A DNA stretch of 64,000 nucleotides. Source: Nocardioides marmoribigeumensis (GTDB taxonomy: Bacteria; Actinomycetota; Actinomycetes; Propionibacteriales; Nocardioidaceae). This document shows positions 53,784 to 62,087 of this stretch, one piece after another. Both the position numbers and the translations under genes were made by a program. Numbering within the stretch: the stretch's first letter is position 1; each line of letters opens with the position of its first letter. The notes under the pieces are model-generated. The model made no database searches. It saw only the letters and a program-made list of their open reading frames with translations, and had not been told where the DNA came from. The stretch spans positions 124,001-188,000 of the forward strand of contig NZ_JAVDYG010000001.1 in the NCBI RefSeq assembly GCF_031458325.1, in the 5' to 3' direction.

Positions 53784-55057
53784 GCACTGCTGCCACCCAC
53801 TTCGACGCCACCCCGACCTTGACGGCCGGAGCCGTCGCGGTCGCCCGCCCCGTGCCCGAGGCGCCCGCCCTGGGGATCAAGGGCCGGGTTGCCCGGTCGG
53901 TGCTCTCGCGCATCGTGCGCAAGGTCGACGTCGGTCTCTCGCTGCCCTCCGGTGAGCGCTTCGGCCCGAGCGACCCGCGCCTGCCGCAGCTGCGCGTGCT
54001 GGACGAGGAGGCGTTCTTCGGCCGCCTCGGCGACAGCCCGATGATCGGGCTCGGTGAGGCCTACATGGCCGGCGAGTGGACCACCGCCGACGGCACCGAC
54101 CTCGCCGACGCGCTGGCGCCGTTCGCGGCCAGCCTCACCGACCTGATCCCCAAGAGCTTCTACCGGCTGCGGCACGTCGTGCTCCCCCGGCTGCTGTCGT
54201 CGGAGCAGAACACCCGCGACGGGTCGCGGCACAACATCCACCGCCACTACGACCTGTCCAACGAGATGTTCGCCGAGTTCCTCGACCCGACGATGTCCTA
54301 CTCGTGCGCGCTGTTCGACGGGCTCGACCCCGCGCCGGTCCTCGCGGACCACGAGGAGGCCCAGCTCCGCAAGATCGACGCGGTGCTCGACGCGGCCGGC
54401 GTGCGCGCGGGGAGCCGGGTCCTCGAGATCGGCACCGGCTGGGGCTCGCTGGCCATCCGCGCCGCCGAGCGGGGCGCCACCGTCACCACGATCACGATCT
54501 CGGCGCAGCAGGCCGAGCTCGCCCGGGACCGCATCGAGGCGGCCGGCATGACCGACCGGGTGTCGGTCGAGCTGTGCGACTACCGCGACGTCCAGGGCGA
54601 GTACGACGCCGTGGTGAGCGTCGAGATGATCGAGGCGGTCGGCGAGGAGTTCTGGCCGACGTACTTCGGCAAGATCGACGAGGTGCTCGCCCCCGGTGGC
54701 CGCGCCGCGATCCAGGCGATCCTCCTCGAGCACGAGCGCTTCCTGGCCACCCGCAACACCTACGGCTGGATCCACAAGTACATCTTCCCGGGCGGCCTGC
54801 TCCCCTCGACCCAGGCGATCGAGGAGGTCCTGGCCCGGCACACCGGCCTGCGGCTGGTCGAGGAGCGCTACATCGGCCTCCACTACGCCCACACGTTGCG
54901 GCTGTGGCGCGAGCGGTTCAACGCCCGCTGGGACCACGTGCAGGCGCTGGGGTTCGACGAGACGTTCCGGCGGATGTGGGAGTTCTACCTGGCCTACTGC
55001 GAGGCAGGATTCCGCACCGGCTACCTCGACGACGCGATCCTCACGATGAGCCGCTGA
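53780..55057 (+). CDS. Cyclopropane-fatty-acyl-phospholipid synthase family methyltransferase
   Basis: 425 aa, ATG 53780 overlapping the DUF1365 stop. The lipid-binding region HNIHRHYDLSNEMF, the SAM-binding motif VLEIGTGWGSLAIRAAERG and the active-site region SVEMIEAVGEEFWPTYF match CFA synthases. It methylates a double bond in phospholipid acyl chains. Product type (cyclopropane, 10-methyl or furan precursor) cannot be read from sequence alone, but the two partner genes make a plain cyclopropane less certain. Confidence 0.9.
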   Translation: MSTAATHFDATPTLTAGAVAVARPVPEAPALGIKGRVARSVLSRIVRKVDVGLSLPSGERFGPSDPRLPQLRVLDEEAFFGRLGDSPMIGLGEAYMAGEWTTADGTDLADALAPFAASLTDLIPKSFYRLRHVVLPRLLSSEQNTRDGSRHNIHRHYDLSNEMFAEFLDPTMSYSCALFDGLDPAPVLADHEEAQLRKIDAVLDAAGVRAGSRVLEIGTGWGSLAIRAAERGATVTTITISAQQAELARDRIEAAGMTDRVSVELCDYRDVQGEYDAVVSVEMIEAVGEEFWPTYFGKIDEVLAPGGRAAIQAILLEHERFLATRNTYGWIHKYIFPGGLLPSTQAIEEVLARHTGLRLVEERYIGLHYAHTLRLWRERFNARWDHVQALGFDETFRRMWEFYLAYCEAGFRTGYLDDAILTMSR

Positions 55058-55060
55058 CCC

Positions 55061-55480
55061 TCAGCGGCGGATCACGATCGTCCCGGCCGCGAGGTCGTGC
55101 AGGCCGCGCTGGTCGCGGTTGAACACCAGCGGCGGGACGACCAGGCACACCAGCAGGCTGCGCAGCAGGGACTGCAGGAGGGGGACGGCGCGCCCGTCGA
55201 GCCGAGCGACCCGCAGCTGCATCGCCAGCTGGCCGAACGACGCCCCCGTGATCGCCACGAACAGCGCGGTCTCGAGCAGGAACACGGCGAGCGGCACGAA
55301 CGAGGCCTGGTCCTTGCTCAGCCCGGCCAGGTCGGAGATCAGGTTGGCCACGAGCAGGCTCGGGATCCAGTCGAGGAACAGGGCGACGATCCGGCGTCCC
55401 CACGAGGCCACGGACCTGGGCCCGTCGGCGGGAAGTCCGAGCCGCTCCCCGGGATAGGCCGGCTGGTTGGCGTCGCTCAC
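55061..55480 (-). CDS. RDD-family membrane protein
   Basis: 139 aa from GTG 55480. Three hydrophobic segments; the first contains SWGRRIVALFLDWIPSLLVA with the Arg and Asp that name the family, the last VCLVVPPLVFNRDQRGLHDLAAG. Function unknown; some relatives carry ions or solutes. It starts six bases after TACGGT and diverges from glnA. It ends three bases from the CFA synthase. Confidence 0.9.
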   Translation of the reverse strand: MSDANQPAYPGERLGLPADGPRSVASWGRRIVALFLDWIPSLLVANLISDLAGLSKDQASFVPLAVFLLETALFVAITGASFGQLAMQLRVARLDGRAVPLLQSLLRSLLVCLVVPPLVFNRDQRGLHDLAAGTIVIRR

Positions 55481-55530
55481 TCCCCCACCGTAGCCAGCGG
55501 TCGGCCGGTCTTCTCATCGGAGAGATGCAC

Positions 55531-55568
55531 GTAACACGCCCGAAACAACCGGGATACGGTGGAGAAAC
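55531..55568 (+). promoter_or_regulatory. GlnR operator upstream of glnA
   Basis: Four five-base boxes spaced exactly six bases apart: GTAAC (55531-55535), GAAAC (55542-55546), GATAC (55553-55557), GAAAC (55564-55568). This fits the actinobacterial GlnR consensus GTnAC-n6-GaAAC repeated twice, with one deviation in the third box. A GATACGGT -10-like sequence lies inside the operator. GlnR control of glnA is established in Streptomyces and mycobacteria; here it is inferred. Confidence 0.75.
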
Positions 55569-55669
55569 TGCCCGAGCCTAGGGTCCGGTCAGGTGGTGCT
55601 GCTCGACGACGAGCGGCACCCGCCCTGTCACCGTCATCGGGTCGCGAGCCCGCGACCGAGGAGGAATGC

Positions 55670-57091
55670 ATGTTCGCCAACAGCGACGAGCTGCTCAAGT
55701 ACATCAAGGACGAAGGCGTCGAGATGGTCGACGTGCGCTTCTGCGACCTTCCTGGTGTCATGCAGCACTTCACCGTCCCCGTGTCGTCCTTCGACCAGTC
55801 GGTCTTCGACGACGGCCTGAACTTCGACGGGTCCTCGATCCGCGGCTTCCAGGCGATCAACGAGTCGGACATGGCGCTGTTCCCGGACCCCACCACGGCG
55901 TACATCGACCCCTTCCGCGTCTCCAAGACGCTGATCGTCAACTTCTTCATCCACGACCCGATCACCGGCGAGGCCTACAGCCGCGACCCGCGCAACATCG
56001 CCCGCAAGGCGCTGGCGTACCTCAACACCACCGGCATCGCCGACACCGCGTTCTTCGCGCCCGAGGCGGAGTTCTACGTCTTCGACTCCGTGCGCTACAA
56101 CACCGACGCGCACGAGGGCTTCTACCACATCGACTCCGAGGAGGGCTGGTGGAACAGCGGCCTCGCCGACTCCGCCAACCGTGGCTACAAGACCCGCATG
56201 AAGGGCGGCTACTTCCCCGTCGCGCCCTATGACCAGCAGGGCGACCTGCGCGACGTGATGGTGAAGAACCTCGAGGCCTCCGGGCTCCTCGTCGAGCGCG
56301 CCCACCACGAGGTCGGCACCGCCGGCCAGGCGGAGATCAACTACCGCTTCGACACGCTGCTCAAGGCCGCGGACGACGTGATGAAGTTCAAGTACATCAT
56401 CAAGAACACCGCCTGGCACGCCGGCAAGTCGGCGACCTTCATGCCCAAGCCGATCTTCGGTGACAACGGCTCCGGCATGCACGTCCACCAGTCCCTCTGG
56501 AAGGACGGCGAGCCGCTGTTCTACGACGAGAAGGGCTACGGCGGCCTGTCCGACATGGCGCGCTGGTACATCGGCGGCATCCTCAAGCACGCCCCCGCGG
56601 TGCTGGGCTTCACCAACCCGACGGTGAACTCCTACCACCGTCTGGTGCCCGGCTACGAGGCTCCGATCTCGCTGGTCTACAGCTCGCGCAACCGTTCGGC
56701 CAGCGTCCGCATCCCGATCACGGGCGCCAACCCCAAGGCCAAGCGCGTGGAGACCCGCTTCCCCGACCCGTCGGCGAACCCCTACCTCGCCTTCGCCGCC
56801 CTGATGCTCGCCGGCCTCGACGGTGTCCAGAACAAGATCGAGCCGGCCGCGCCGATCGACAAGGACATCTACGAGCTGCCGCCGGACGAGATGGCCGAGA
56901 TCGAGCAGGTGCCGACCAACCTCGGCGCCGTGCTCGACGCCCTCGAGGCCGACCACGACTTCCTCACCGTGGGCAACGTGTTCACCCCCGACCTGATCGA
57001 GACGTGGATCAACTTCAAGCGCACGCAGGAGATCGCGCCGGTGCAGCTCCGCCCGCACCCGCACGAGTTCGAGCTCTACTACGACATCTGA
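55670..57091 (+). CDS. glnA: Glutamine synthetase type I
   Basis: 473 aa, ATG 55670 with GAGGAGG upstream. GSI motifs include [12 protein letters not shown], the ATP-binding [16 protein letters not shown], and DIYELPPDE, where Tyr401 is the expected adenylylation site. It condenses ammonia and glutamate and is the main nitrogen-assimilation enzyme. A leader of more than 100 bases with a GlnR box precedes it, in contrast to the leaderless genes nearby. Confidence 0.97.
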   Translation: MFANSDELLKYIKDEGVEMVDVRFCDLPGVMQHFTVPVSSFDQSVFDDGLNFDGSSIRGFQAINESDMALFPDPTTAYIDPFRVSKTLIVNFFIHDPITGEAYSRDPRNIARKALAYLNTTGIADTAFFAPEAEFYVFDSVRYNTDAHEGFYHIDSEEGWWNSGLADSANRGYKTRMKGGYFPVAPYDQQGDLRDVMVKNLEASGLLVERAHHEVGTAGQAEINYRFDTLLKAADDVMKFKYIIKNTAWHAGKSATFMPKPIFGDNGSGMHVHQSLWKDGEPLFYDEKGYGGLSDMARWYIGGILKHAPAVLGFTNPTVNSYHRLVPGYEAPISLVYSSRNRSASVRIPITGANPKAKRVETRFPDPSANPYLAFAALMLAGLDGVQNKIEPAAPIDKDIYELPPDEMAEIEQVPTNLGAVLDALEADHDFLTVGNVFTPDLIETWINFKRTQEIAPVQLRPHPHEFELYYDI

Positions 57092-57128
57092 GCAACGGGG
57101 CCACTCCTCGGTTGACGTCGCGCTTCAC

Positions 57129-57171
57129 CCAGCCCCTGCCAGGGTCCCCGGATTCACCTGGTGGGGGCTGG
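57129..57171 (+). terminator. Terminator of glnA
   Basis: CCAGCCCC (57129-57136) pairs with GGGGCTGG (57164-57171), and after a symmetric two-base bulge CCAGG (57139-57143) pairs with CCTGG (57157-57161). A second small hairpin TTTCCC/GGGAAA follows at 57174-57191. Confidence 0.7.
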
Positions 57172-57228
57172 CGTTTCCCGGGACCGGGAAAGCTGCAGCG
57201 GCCCCAGCGGCGGCGTGACCCGGCGGCG

Positions 57229-58173
57229 TCACCCCGCCGAGCAGACGACGCCCAGGCACTGCAGCGTGTTTCCGTTGCCGTAGGCGACGTTGCCGCCCCC
57301 GTCCGTGACGCCGGGCGCGTTGATCCCGAGGAACCCGTTGTACGTCGACGTGTTCTGCACCACCACGGCATCCGGCAGGGGAGCGTCGACAGTGCCGACC
57401 CTGATGCCGTCCCAGGCGCTGCCGGACACCGAGTTCTGCCCGACCACGGTGCCGCCGCCGGCGTTGGACACGATGAGGATGCCTTCCTGGCCACTGTCAG
57501 TCACGACGTTGCGGCTCACCGTCGTCCCAGAGGAGCCGCCCGACACGCTGATCCCGAAGTTGCCCGAGCTGCTCACCTGGTTCTGGGTCACCGTGTTGTC
57601 GATGCCGCCGTCGGCGACGTGGACGCCCCAGACGTTCCCGGAGATCACGTTCTGCCGTGCGGTGTTGTCCCGCGAACCTGCGCCGCCGAACCGGATGCCG
57701 TCCCCTCGGTTGGCGGTGATCTGGTTTCTCTCCAGGACGTTGCGCCCGGCGTTGGCGATGTCCATGCCGCGCTGGTTGCCGGTCAACGTGAGGTTCCAGA
57801 CGCGGTTGAGCGTGGCGGTGTCGATCCGGACGCCGTACTGGAAGCCCCGGACGGTGCCGTTGCGGACCTCGACGTTCGAGCTGTCGAGGTCGATGAGGAC
57901 GCCGTTGCCCTGACCGGCGCCTGTCAGCGTGCGTCCCTTGAGGTCGAGGACGATGTCCTGTCCGCGCACGGTGATGGCGTTGCCGGTGGGACACGTCAGG
58001 TTGGTCGACAGGGCGTAGACCGTGGGAGCGGTGGCCCCCGAGGTCAGCACGGAGCCGCACGTGATCCCAGCGGACGCCGCCGGACCCGCCAGCGCGACGG
58101 TGAGTGGGCCCGCCAGCACCAACGCCGCGCCGAGCCCGAATGCCGCACGCTGCGACCTGTTGTGACGCCACAT
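57229..58173 (-). CDS. Secreted right-handed beta-helix protein
   Basis: 314 aa from ATG 58173. Signal peptide with cleavage near GPAASA-GITC, then parallel beta-helix (PbH1/NosD-like) repeats through most of the chain, seen as recurring NxV/I-turn-G patterns (NVEVRNGTVRGFQYGVRI, NVLERNQITANRGDGI, DNTVTQNQVSSSGNFGI). Two cysteines near each end may form disulfides. Such proteins bind or cleave polysaccharides; no catalytic lyase motif is evident. 58174-58391 upstream holds no gene that I can support. Confidence 0.85.
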   Translation of the reverse strand: MWRHNRSQRAAFGLGAALVLAGPLTVALAGPAASAGITCGSVLTSGATAPTVYALSTNLTCPTGNAITVRGQDIVLDLKGRTLTGAGQGNGVLIDLDSSNVEVRNGTVRGFQYGVRIDTATLNRVWNLTLTGNQRGMDIANAGRNVLERNQITANRGDGIRFGGAGSRDNTARQNVISGNVWGVHVADGGIDNTVTQNQVSSSGNFGISVSGGSSGTTVSRNVVTDSGQEGILIVSNAGGGTVVGQNSVSGSAWDGIRVGTVDAPLPDAVVVQNTSTYNGFLGINAPGVTDGGGNVAYGNGNTLQCLGVVCSAG

Positions 58174-58391
58174 GAGAAGAACCCACCGCCGAAGGACACC
58201 CGTCTGGTCGAAGACTGTCACCGGGAGCCGGGCGGGGGTACCGCTCGAACGGGTCAGGGGAATCGGGCCCCACGCCCCGGGCCCCCCGGTTCACCGCACC
58301 GTCCGAGGAAGTCGCCGGACGATGCCCGCGCCCGTCGCGGCTCGCCACCGATCGGCGCCCAGGACCACGACGTTGTGAGGGGCGCCCCTCG

Positions 58392-59125
58392 TCACCCGTG
58401 CAACGCCTTGGCCGCGAGCAGCGCCAGCAGGACCTCGACCCCGGTGAGCACGGCGAACGCCCCCGTCGCGTCGGTGAGCGGGAGGAGCGCCACGTTGACC
58501 AGGTTGAAGGACACGTGGAACGCCACCGCGACCAGGACGCTCCAGCGGGACCGGCGCGCGAGCCAGCTCAGCAGGGCACGTGCCACATCGCGACGACGAG
58601 ACCCAGCACGAGGCTCGCCCGCGACCAGCCCTGCCGTCGTACGAGCGCGGGGAGCGCCACTCCCCGCCACCCGACCTCTTCGCCGAAGGACGCCACGACG
58701 AGTCCGACGGCGGTGCCCACCAGCGCGCCGACCCGCAGGTCGGCCGCGGGGCTCGGTGCCGTCCCGGCGAAGGAGGAGAGCACCGCGGCCAGGCCCAGGA
58801 CGGCGGGCTGCAGCGCCAGCGCAGGCCACCAGGCCGCCCCGACCCGCCAGGTCGTCGCGCGGGTGCGGAGGTCGTGCAGGGTCGCGCGGCTGCGGCGCGC
58901 ACACAGCACGGTGCCGACCACGGACGGGACGAGCACCCCGGGGAGTGCGAGGGCCACCATCGACCCGGTCGGGACCCAGTCCGGCAGGAGCCCGACCCGG
59001 ATCGCGGCCAGCGGGACCCACACCGCCCACGACACCGCCAGCGTCAGGACGAGGAAGCGGCTCGCGGAGATCGCCGCCGCCTCGGGCATCGCGTCCTGCG
59101 CCGGGCGGTCCACAGGACCTCGCAT
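58392..59125 (-). pseudogene. CPBP (Abi) intramembrane metalloprotease, frameshifted
   Basis: From ATG 59125 the frame reads as a CPBP-family membrane protease with the glutamate motif FGEEVGWRG and the first histidine motif AMWHVP, then stops at 58568. The missing C-terminal part, including the second motif VAVAFHVSFNLVNV, continues immediately in the adjacent frame to a stop at 58392. Family members normally have about 30 residues between the two histidine motifs' helices that are absent here, so a small out-of-frame deletion near 58565-58590 is the simplest explanation. Without it this would be a ~240-residue enzyme. A sequencing error alone would not explain the missing residues. Confidence 0.7.
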
Positions 59126-59236
59126 GCTGAGCACGGCACTGCCTCCTGGCTTCATCGTGCGCGTCGTCGCCTGCTGGTCGGCAGGGTCCGAAGACCCCAC
59201 CACCGCGCTGCCCGGCACGTGTGCCGTGCGGCCCGC

Positions 59237-60679
59237 TCAGCAGGCAGCCCCGGAGCAGAGCCGGCTGCCGATCGCCTCGCGGAAGATGACCGGGAGGTCC
59301 CGCGGGTCGCGGGCGGTGTAGAGCGTGCCGCCGGTGGCGTCGGTGACGGCCCGCATCGCCGCGGTGTCGGAGTCGGGGCCGTAGGCGATCCCGATCACCC
59401 GCACCGGCCTGGCCGGGTCGGCCTCGCTGGTCAGGGCGTGGAGCAGCGTCCGCAGCGGGATGTGGTGTGCCTCGGCGTCCCGGTCGCGTCCGTCGGACAG
59501 GACGATCACGCTGTTGACGCGGCTGTCGTCGTACGACGCCCGCACCGCGCGGACAGCGGCCAGGGTCGAGGAGTAGAGCCCCGTCCCGCCGTCGGGGTCG
59601 ACCCTCAGGCGGTCGACCGCCGGGCCCAGCAGGCCGCGCGTGCGATCGGTCAGCTCGGTCAGCGGAGCGACCTCCTCGTAGTCGGTGCTCGGGGTCAGGT
59701 TGTCGGAGAAGCGCCACAGCCCGGCGACGGTGCCGTCCGGGAGGAGCCCGAGCCCGGCCCGGATCGCCTCGCGGGCGAGGTCGATGCGGGTGGCGCCGTG
59801 CGCGCCGGGGACAGGGGCCGCCATCGAGCCCGAGACGTCGATGAGGGCGAGCGTGCGCGTGGGCCGCTGGAGCACCTGCAGCGTCTGCCGCACGCGGGCG
59901 GCGGCGGCCTCGGTGAGGACGCGGGTGTCCGTCGGCGGACCGAAGCCGGCCTGGGCCAGCGCATCGCGGCCCGCCGAGCCGCTGAGCGCGGCCAGGAGGG
60001 CACCGGCCGCCTTGGACGACCGCAGCGTGACGAACGGGTAGTCCATGACGGTGCCGCCCGACGCGGGCCGGACGACGGTGGAGGACGCCGGAGCGGCGAC
60101 CTCGGTCGTCAGGACCGCTCCCCCGGCCCGGCTCGAGACGGAGCGCAGCAGCCCGGTCAGCACGCCCCGCTGGGAGGGCCCGCCCTGCAGCGCAGCGGTC
60201 AGGTCGACCAGCCCTGCCTGCGTCACCGGGTCGCCCTCGACGTCGGTCGCGGTGAACCGGAGGCCGGCCGGGAGGCGGTCGTACGTCGGCTCGGGCCCGA
60301 GCCCGCGCCCCTGGAGCGCGGGCACGGCCAGGACCACCGGCGAGGAGGCGACCGACGTGCCGGACGTGCGGACCGACGACTCGGCGACCCACACGTCCGC
60401 ACCGGTCGGCCGCTCGAGCGTCGTCCGCACCACGTAGGTCCGGCACGTACCGGCCAGCCCGTCGGCGACGTGCGCGACCACGGGCGCGATCTCCGGCGCC
60501 GCGGCGACCCGGACGGTGGTGCCCGGGCAGGCGGCCGTCCCCTGGGAGGGCGAGGCCCCACCCACGAGGACGGCCCCGGTCGCGACGGTGCCCACGGCCA
60601 GCGCCGAGGCGCCGACGACGACGCCCCGCCGACGGGGCTTGCGGTGACGAGCGGGGGTGGTGGGGTGGGTCGAGGGCAT
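59237..60679 (-). CDS. Secreted protein with substrate-binding-like and von Willebrand A domains
   Basis: 480 aa from ATG 60679 (AGGAG upstream). The N-terminus has KPRRRGVVVGASALAVGTVA, a twin-arginine-like or long Sec signal. Residues about 50-250 resemble an extracellular solute-binding protein (TVRVAAAPEIAPVVAHVADG; VMDYPFVTLRSSKAAGALLAAL). Residues about 285-465 are a VWA domain with the metal-site motif LIDVSGSMAAP and VIVLSDGRDRD. Such fusions are common in actinobacteria; their ligand is unknown. Confidence 0.85.
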   Translation of the reverse strand: MPSTHPTTPARHRKPRRRGVVVGASALAVGTVATGAVLVGGASPSQGTAACPGTTVRVAAAPEIAPVVAHVADGLAGTCRTYVVRTTLERPTGADVWVAESSVRTSGTSVASSPVVLAVPALQGRGLGPEPTYDRLPAGLRFTATDVEGDPVTQAGLVDLTAALQGGPSQRGVLTGLLRSVSSRAGGAVLTTEVAAPASSTVVRPASGGTVMDYPFVTLRSSKAAGALLAALSGSAGRDALAQAGFGPPTDTRVLTEAAAARVRQTLQVLQRPTRTLALIDVSGSMAAPVPGAHGATRIDLAREAIRAGLGLLPDGTVAGLWRFSDNLTPSTDYEEVAPLTELTDRTRGLLGPAVDRLRVDPDGGTGLYSSTLAAVRAVRASYDDSRVNSVIVLSDGRDRDAEAHHIPLRTLLHALTSEADPARPVRVIGIAYGPDSDTAAMRAVTDATGGTLYTARDPRDLPVIFREAIGSRLCSGAAC

Positions 60680-60737
60680 TGCGGATCAGCTCCTGGGGGT
60701 CGGCTCTGGAGGGAAGGAGGACGCCGGGGCCCGCTGG

Positions 60738-60760
60738 ATACGTCGGTGAATACGTCGGTG
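60738..60760. repeat. Direct repeat ATACGTCGGTG x2, 12-bp period
   Basis: ATACGTCGGTG at 60738-60748 and 60750-60760, upstream of the leftward VWA gene. The one-turn-plus spacing would suit a dimeric regulator, but two copies are weak evidence. Confidence 0.4.
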
Positions 60761-60766
60761 GGGCCG

Positions 60767-60782
60767 GGCGGGCTAGCCCGCC
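60767..60782 (-). terminator. 16-bp perfect palindrome at the end of the flavin reductase gene
   Basis: GGCGGGCTAGCCCGCC spans the TAG stop codon of the leftward flavin reductase. It could form a hairpin or serve as a protein-binding site. No T-run follows. Confidence 0.35.
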
Positions 60783-61285
60783 AGCTCGAGGGCGGCTGCG
60801 GGCTCGAGACGCGCGTAGCGGCCCTCGTGGAACAGCAGCGGGTCGGTGGCGGGCCGGGAGGTGTAGGCCGCGACCTCCCCCACGACGATGACGTGGTCCC
60901 CTCCGGGGAGCGCCTCGTGCACGCGGCACGCGAAGGTCGCCGAGCTGTCGGTGAACCGGGGGCAGCCGTGCCGGTCGAGGGTGAAGCGGGTCCCTGCGAA
61001 GCCGGCGGAACCAGGCGCCCGGTCCCGGCTCGCGAAGTGCGCGGACAGGTCCTCCTGCGCCGAGCCGAGCACGCTCACCGCGAAGAACCCCGAGTCCAGG
61101 ATCGCGCCCAGCGTCCGGCTGCCGGTGGTCAGGCAGACCAGGACGAGCCGGGGCGACAGGGAGACGGAGGTGAACGAGTTGGCGGTCGTGGCGTGGAAGC
61201 CGTCGGAGGCCGCCGTCGACACGACGGTGACGCCCGTGGCGAAGCCGCCCAGGGCGGCCCGGTAGGCGCGCTGCTCGTGGTCCAT
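60773..61285 (-). CDS. Flavin reductase-like FMN-binding protein
   Basis: 170 aa, ATG 61285 with AGGAGG upstream. The split-barrel flavin reductase patterns FATGVTVVST, TTANSFTSVSLSPRLVLVCL and FAVSVLGSAQEDLSAHF are clear. Such enzymes supply reduced FMN/FAD to a monooxygenase partner. No flavin monooxygenase is visible in the window; a partner may lie beyond the right edge. It follows the alpha/beta hydrolase gene by 25 bases on the same strand. Confidence 0.9.
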   Translation of the reverse strand: MDHEQRAYRAALGGFATGVTVVSTAASDGFHATTANSFTSVSLSPRLVLVCLTTGSRTLGAILDSGFFAVSVLGSAQEDLSAHFASRDRAPGSAGFAGTRFTLDRHGCPRFTDSSATFACRVHEALPGGDHVIVVGEVAAYTSRPATDPLLFHEGRYARLEPAAALELAG

Positions 61286-61310
61286 CGGTCCTCCTGGTTC
61301 TCGGCCGGGG

Positions 61311-61955
61311 TCAGCCGGCCTGCTCGCAGAGCACCGCGCCCGCGCCAGGGGGGCCCTCGGTGGAGGCGAGCTCGTGGACGATCGAGCGGACGAGCCGCTC
61401 GTCCTGGCAGAGGGCGAGGTGCCCGCGGCCGGGGATCAGGTGGTTGGTCACGACGGCGCCCACGACCGACGGCGCCAGCCGGGCGACGGTGGGCGGTGCG
61501 ACCGGGTCGACGTCGGAGTAGTAGGACAGCCAGCGCGGCAGCGGTCGCCGGCGTACGACGGCCAGGCGGCGGACCACGCAGCGCTCGGAGCGCGGCCCGG
61601 CCTGGGTCGCGACGGGCTGCTGCGGGTGCCGGGCCGCAACGGTCACCGCGGTCGCCGTTACCCCCGACAGCGGGCCGGAGGCGAGCCGGCTCACGAGCTC
61701 CCCGCCCTGGCCGTGCCCGACCAGGTGGACCGCCGGGGTGCCGGAGTCCGCCATCGCCTCCGCCGCGCAGCGCACCGTCCGGTCGAAGACGGAGCGCAGG
61801 ACCAGCGGACCGGGACCTGCCCAGTCCGCGTCGACGGCGACGACCGGGAGACCGGCCTCCTCCAGCGCGGCCCGCAGGGGTGCCCACAGCAGCGGCGTCC
61901 CGGGCCTGCCGGGGACCAGCAGGACCGGGAGCGACCGGGAGGTGGAGCTGTTCAT
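61311..61955 (-). CDS. Alpha/beta-hydrolase fold protein lacking the nucleophilic serine
   Basis: 214 aa, ATG 61955. The fold resembles small EstA/LipA-type lipases: VLLVPGRPGTPLLWAPLRAAL at the start, YYSDVDPVAPP with the acid Asp, and IPGRGHLAL with the catalytic His. The nucleophile elbow, however, reads LVGHGQGGELV where family members have GHSQGG: the serine codon is replaced by GGC. It may be a binding or regulatory protein rather than an esterase, or it may use another residue. No signal peptide. Confidence 0.8.
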   Translation of the reverse strand: MNSSTSRSLPVLLVPGRPGTPLLWAPLRAALEEAGLPVVAVDADWAGPGPLVLRSVFDRTVRCAAEAMADSGTPAVHLVGHGQGGELVSRLASGPLSGVTATAVTVAARHPQQPVATQAGPRSERCVVRRLAVVRRRPLPRWLSYYSDVDPVAPPTVARLAPSVVGAVVTNHLIPGRGHLALCQDERLVRSIVHELASTEGPPGAGAVLCEQAG

Positions 61956-61984
61956 GCCGGTTCAGGAGCGATGCCGTGGCGCGG

Positions 61985-62022
61985 TGATACGCACCGATGA
62001 CGAATCCGCCGCGGTCGTATCA
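61985..62022. promoter_or_regulatory. Divergent control region with inverted repeat TGATACG...CGTATCA
   Basis: TGATACG (61985-61991) and CGTATCA (62016-62022) form a perfect 7-bp inverted repeat 24 bases apart between the leftward hydrolase and the rightward di-iron gene. Either arm could be a -10 element or half of an operator. No regulator gene is adjacent. Confidence 0.4.
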
Positions 62023-62087
62023 GGGCCGCCGGTCGCGACTCCTCGTCCCACGTGGCGGCCCCCCACCACCCGACACCGAGGAGAGTC

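Noticed and set aside
58580-61987. A 1135-codon open frame on the plus strand across several leftward genes
   Set aside because: Low-complexity Arg/Gly/Ala composition and it spans four recognisable genes on the other strand; a composition artefact.
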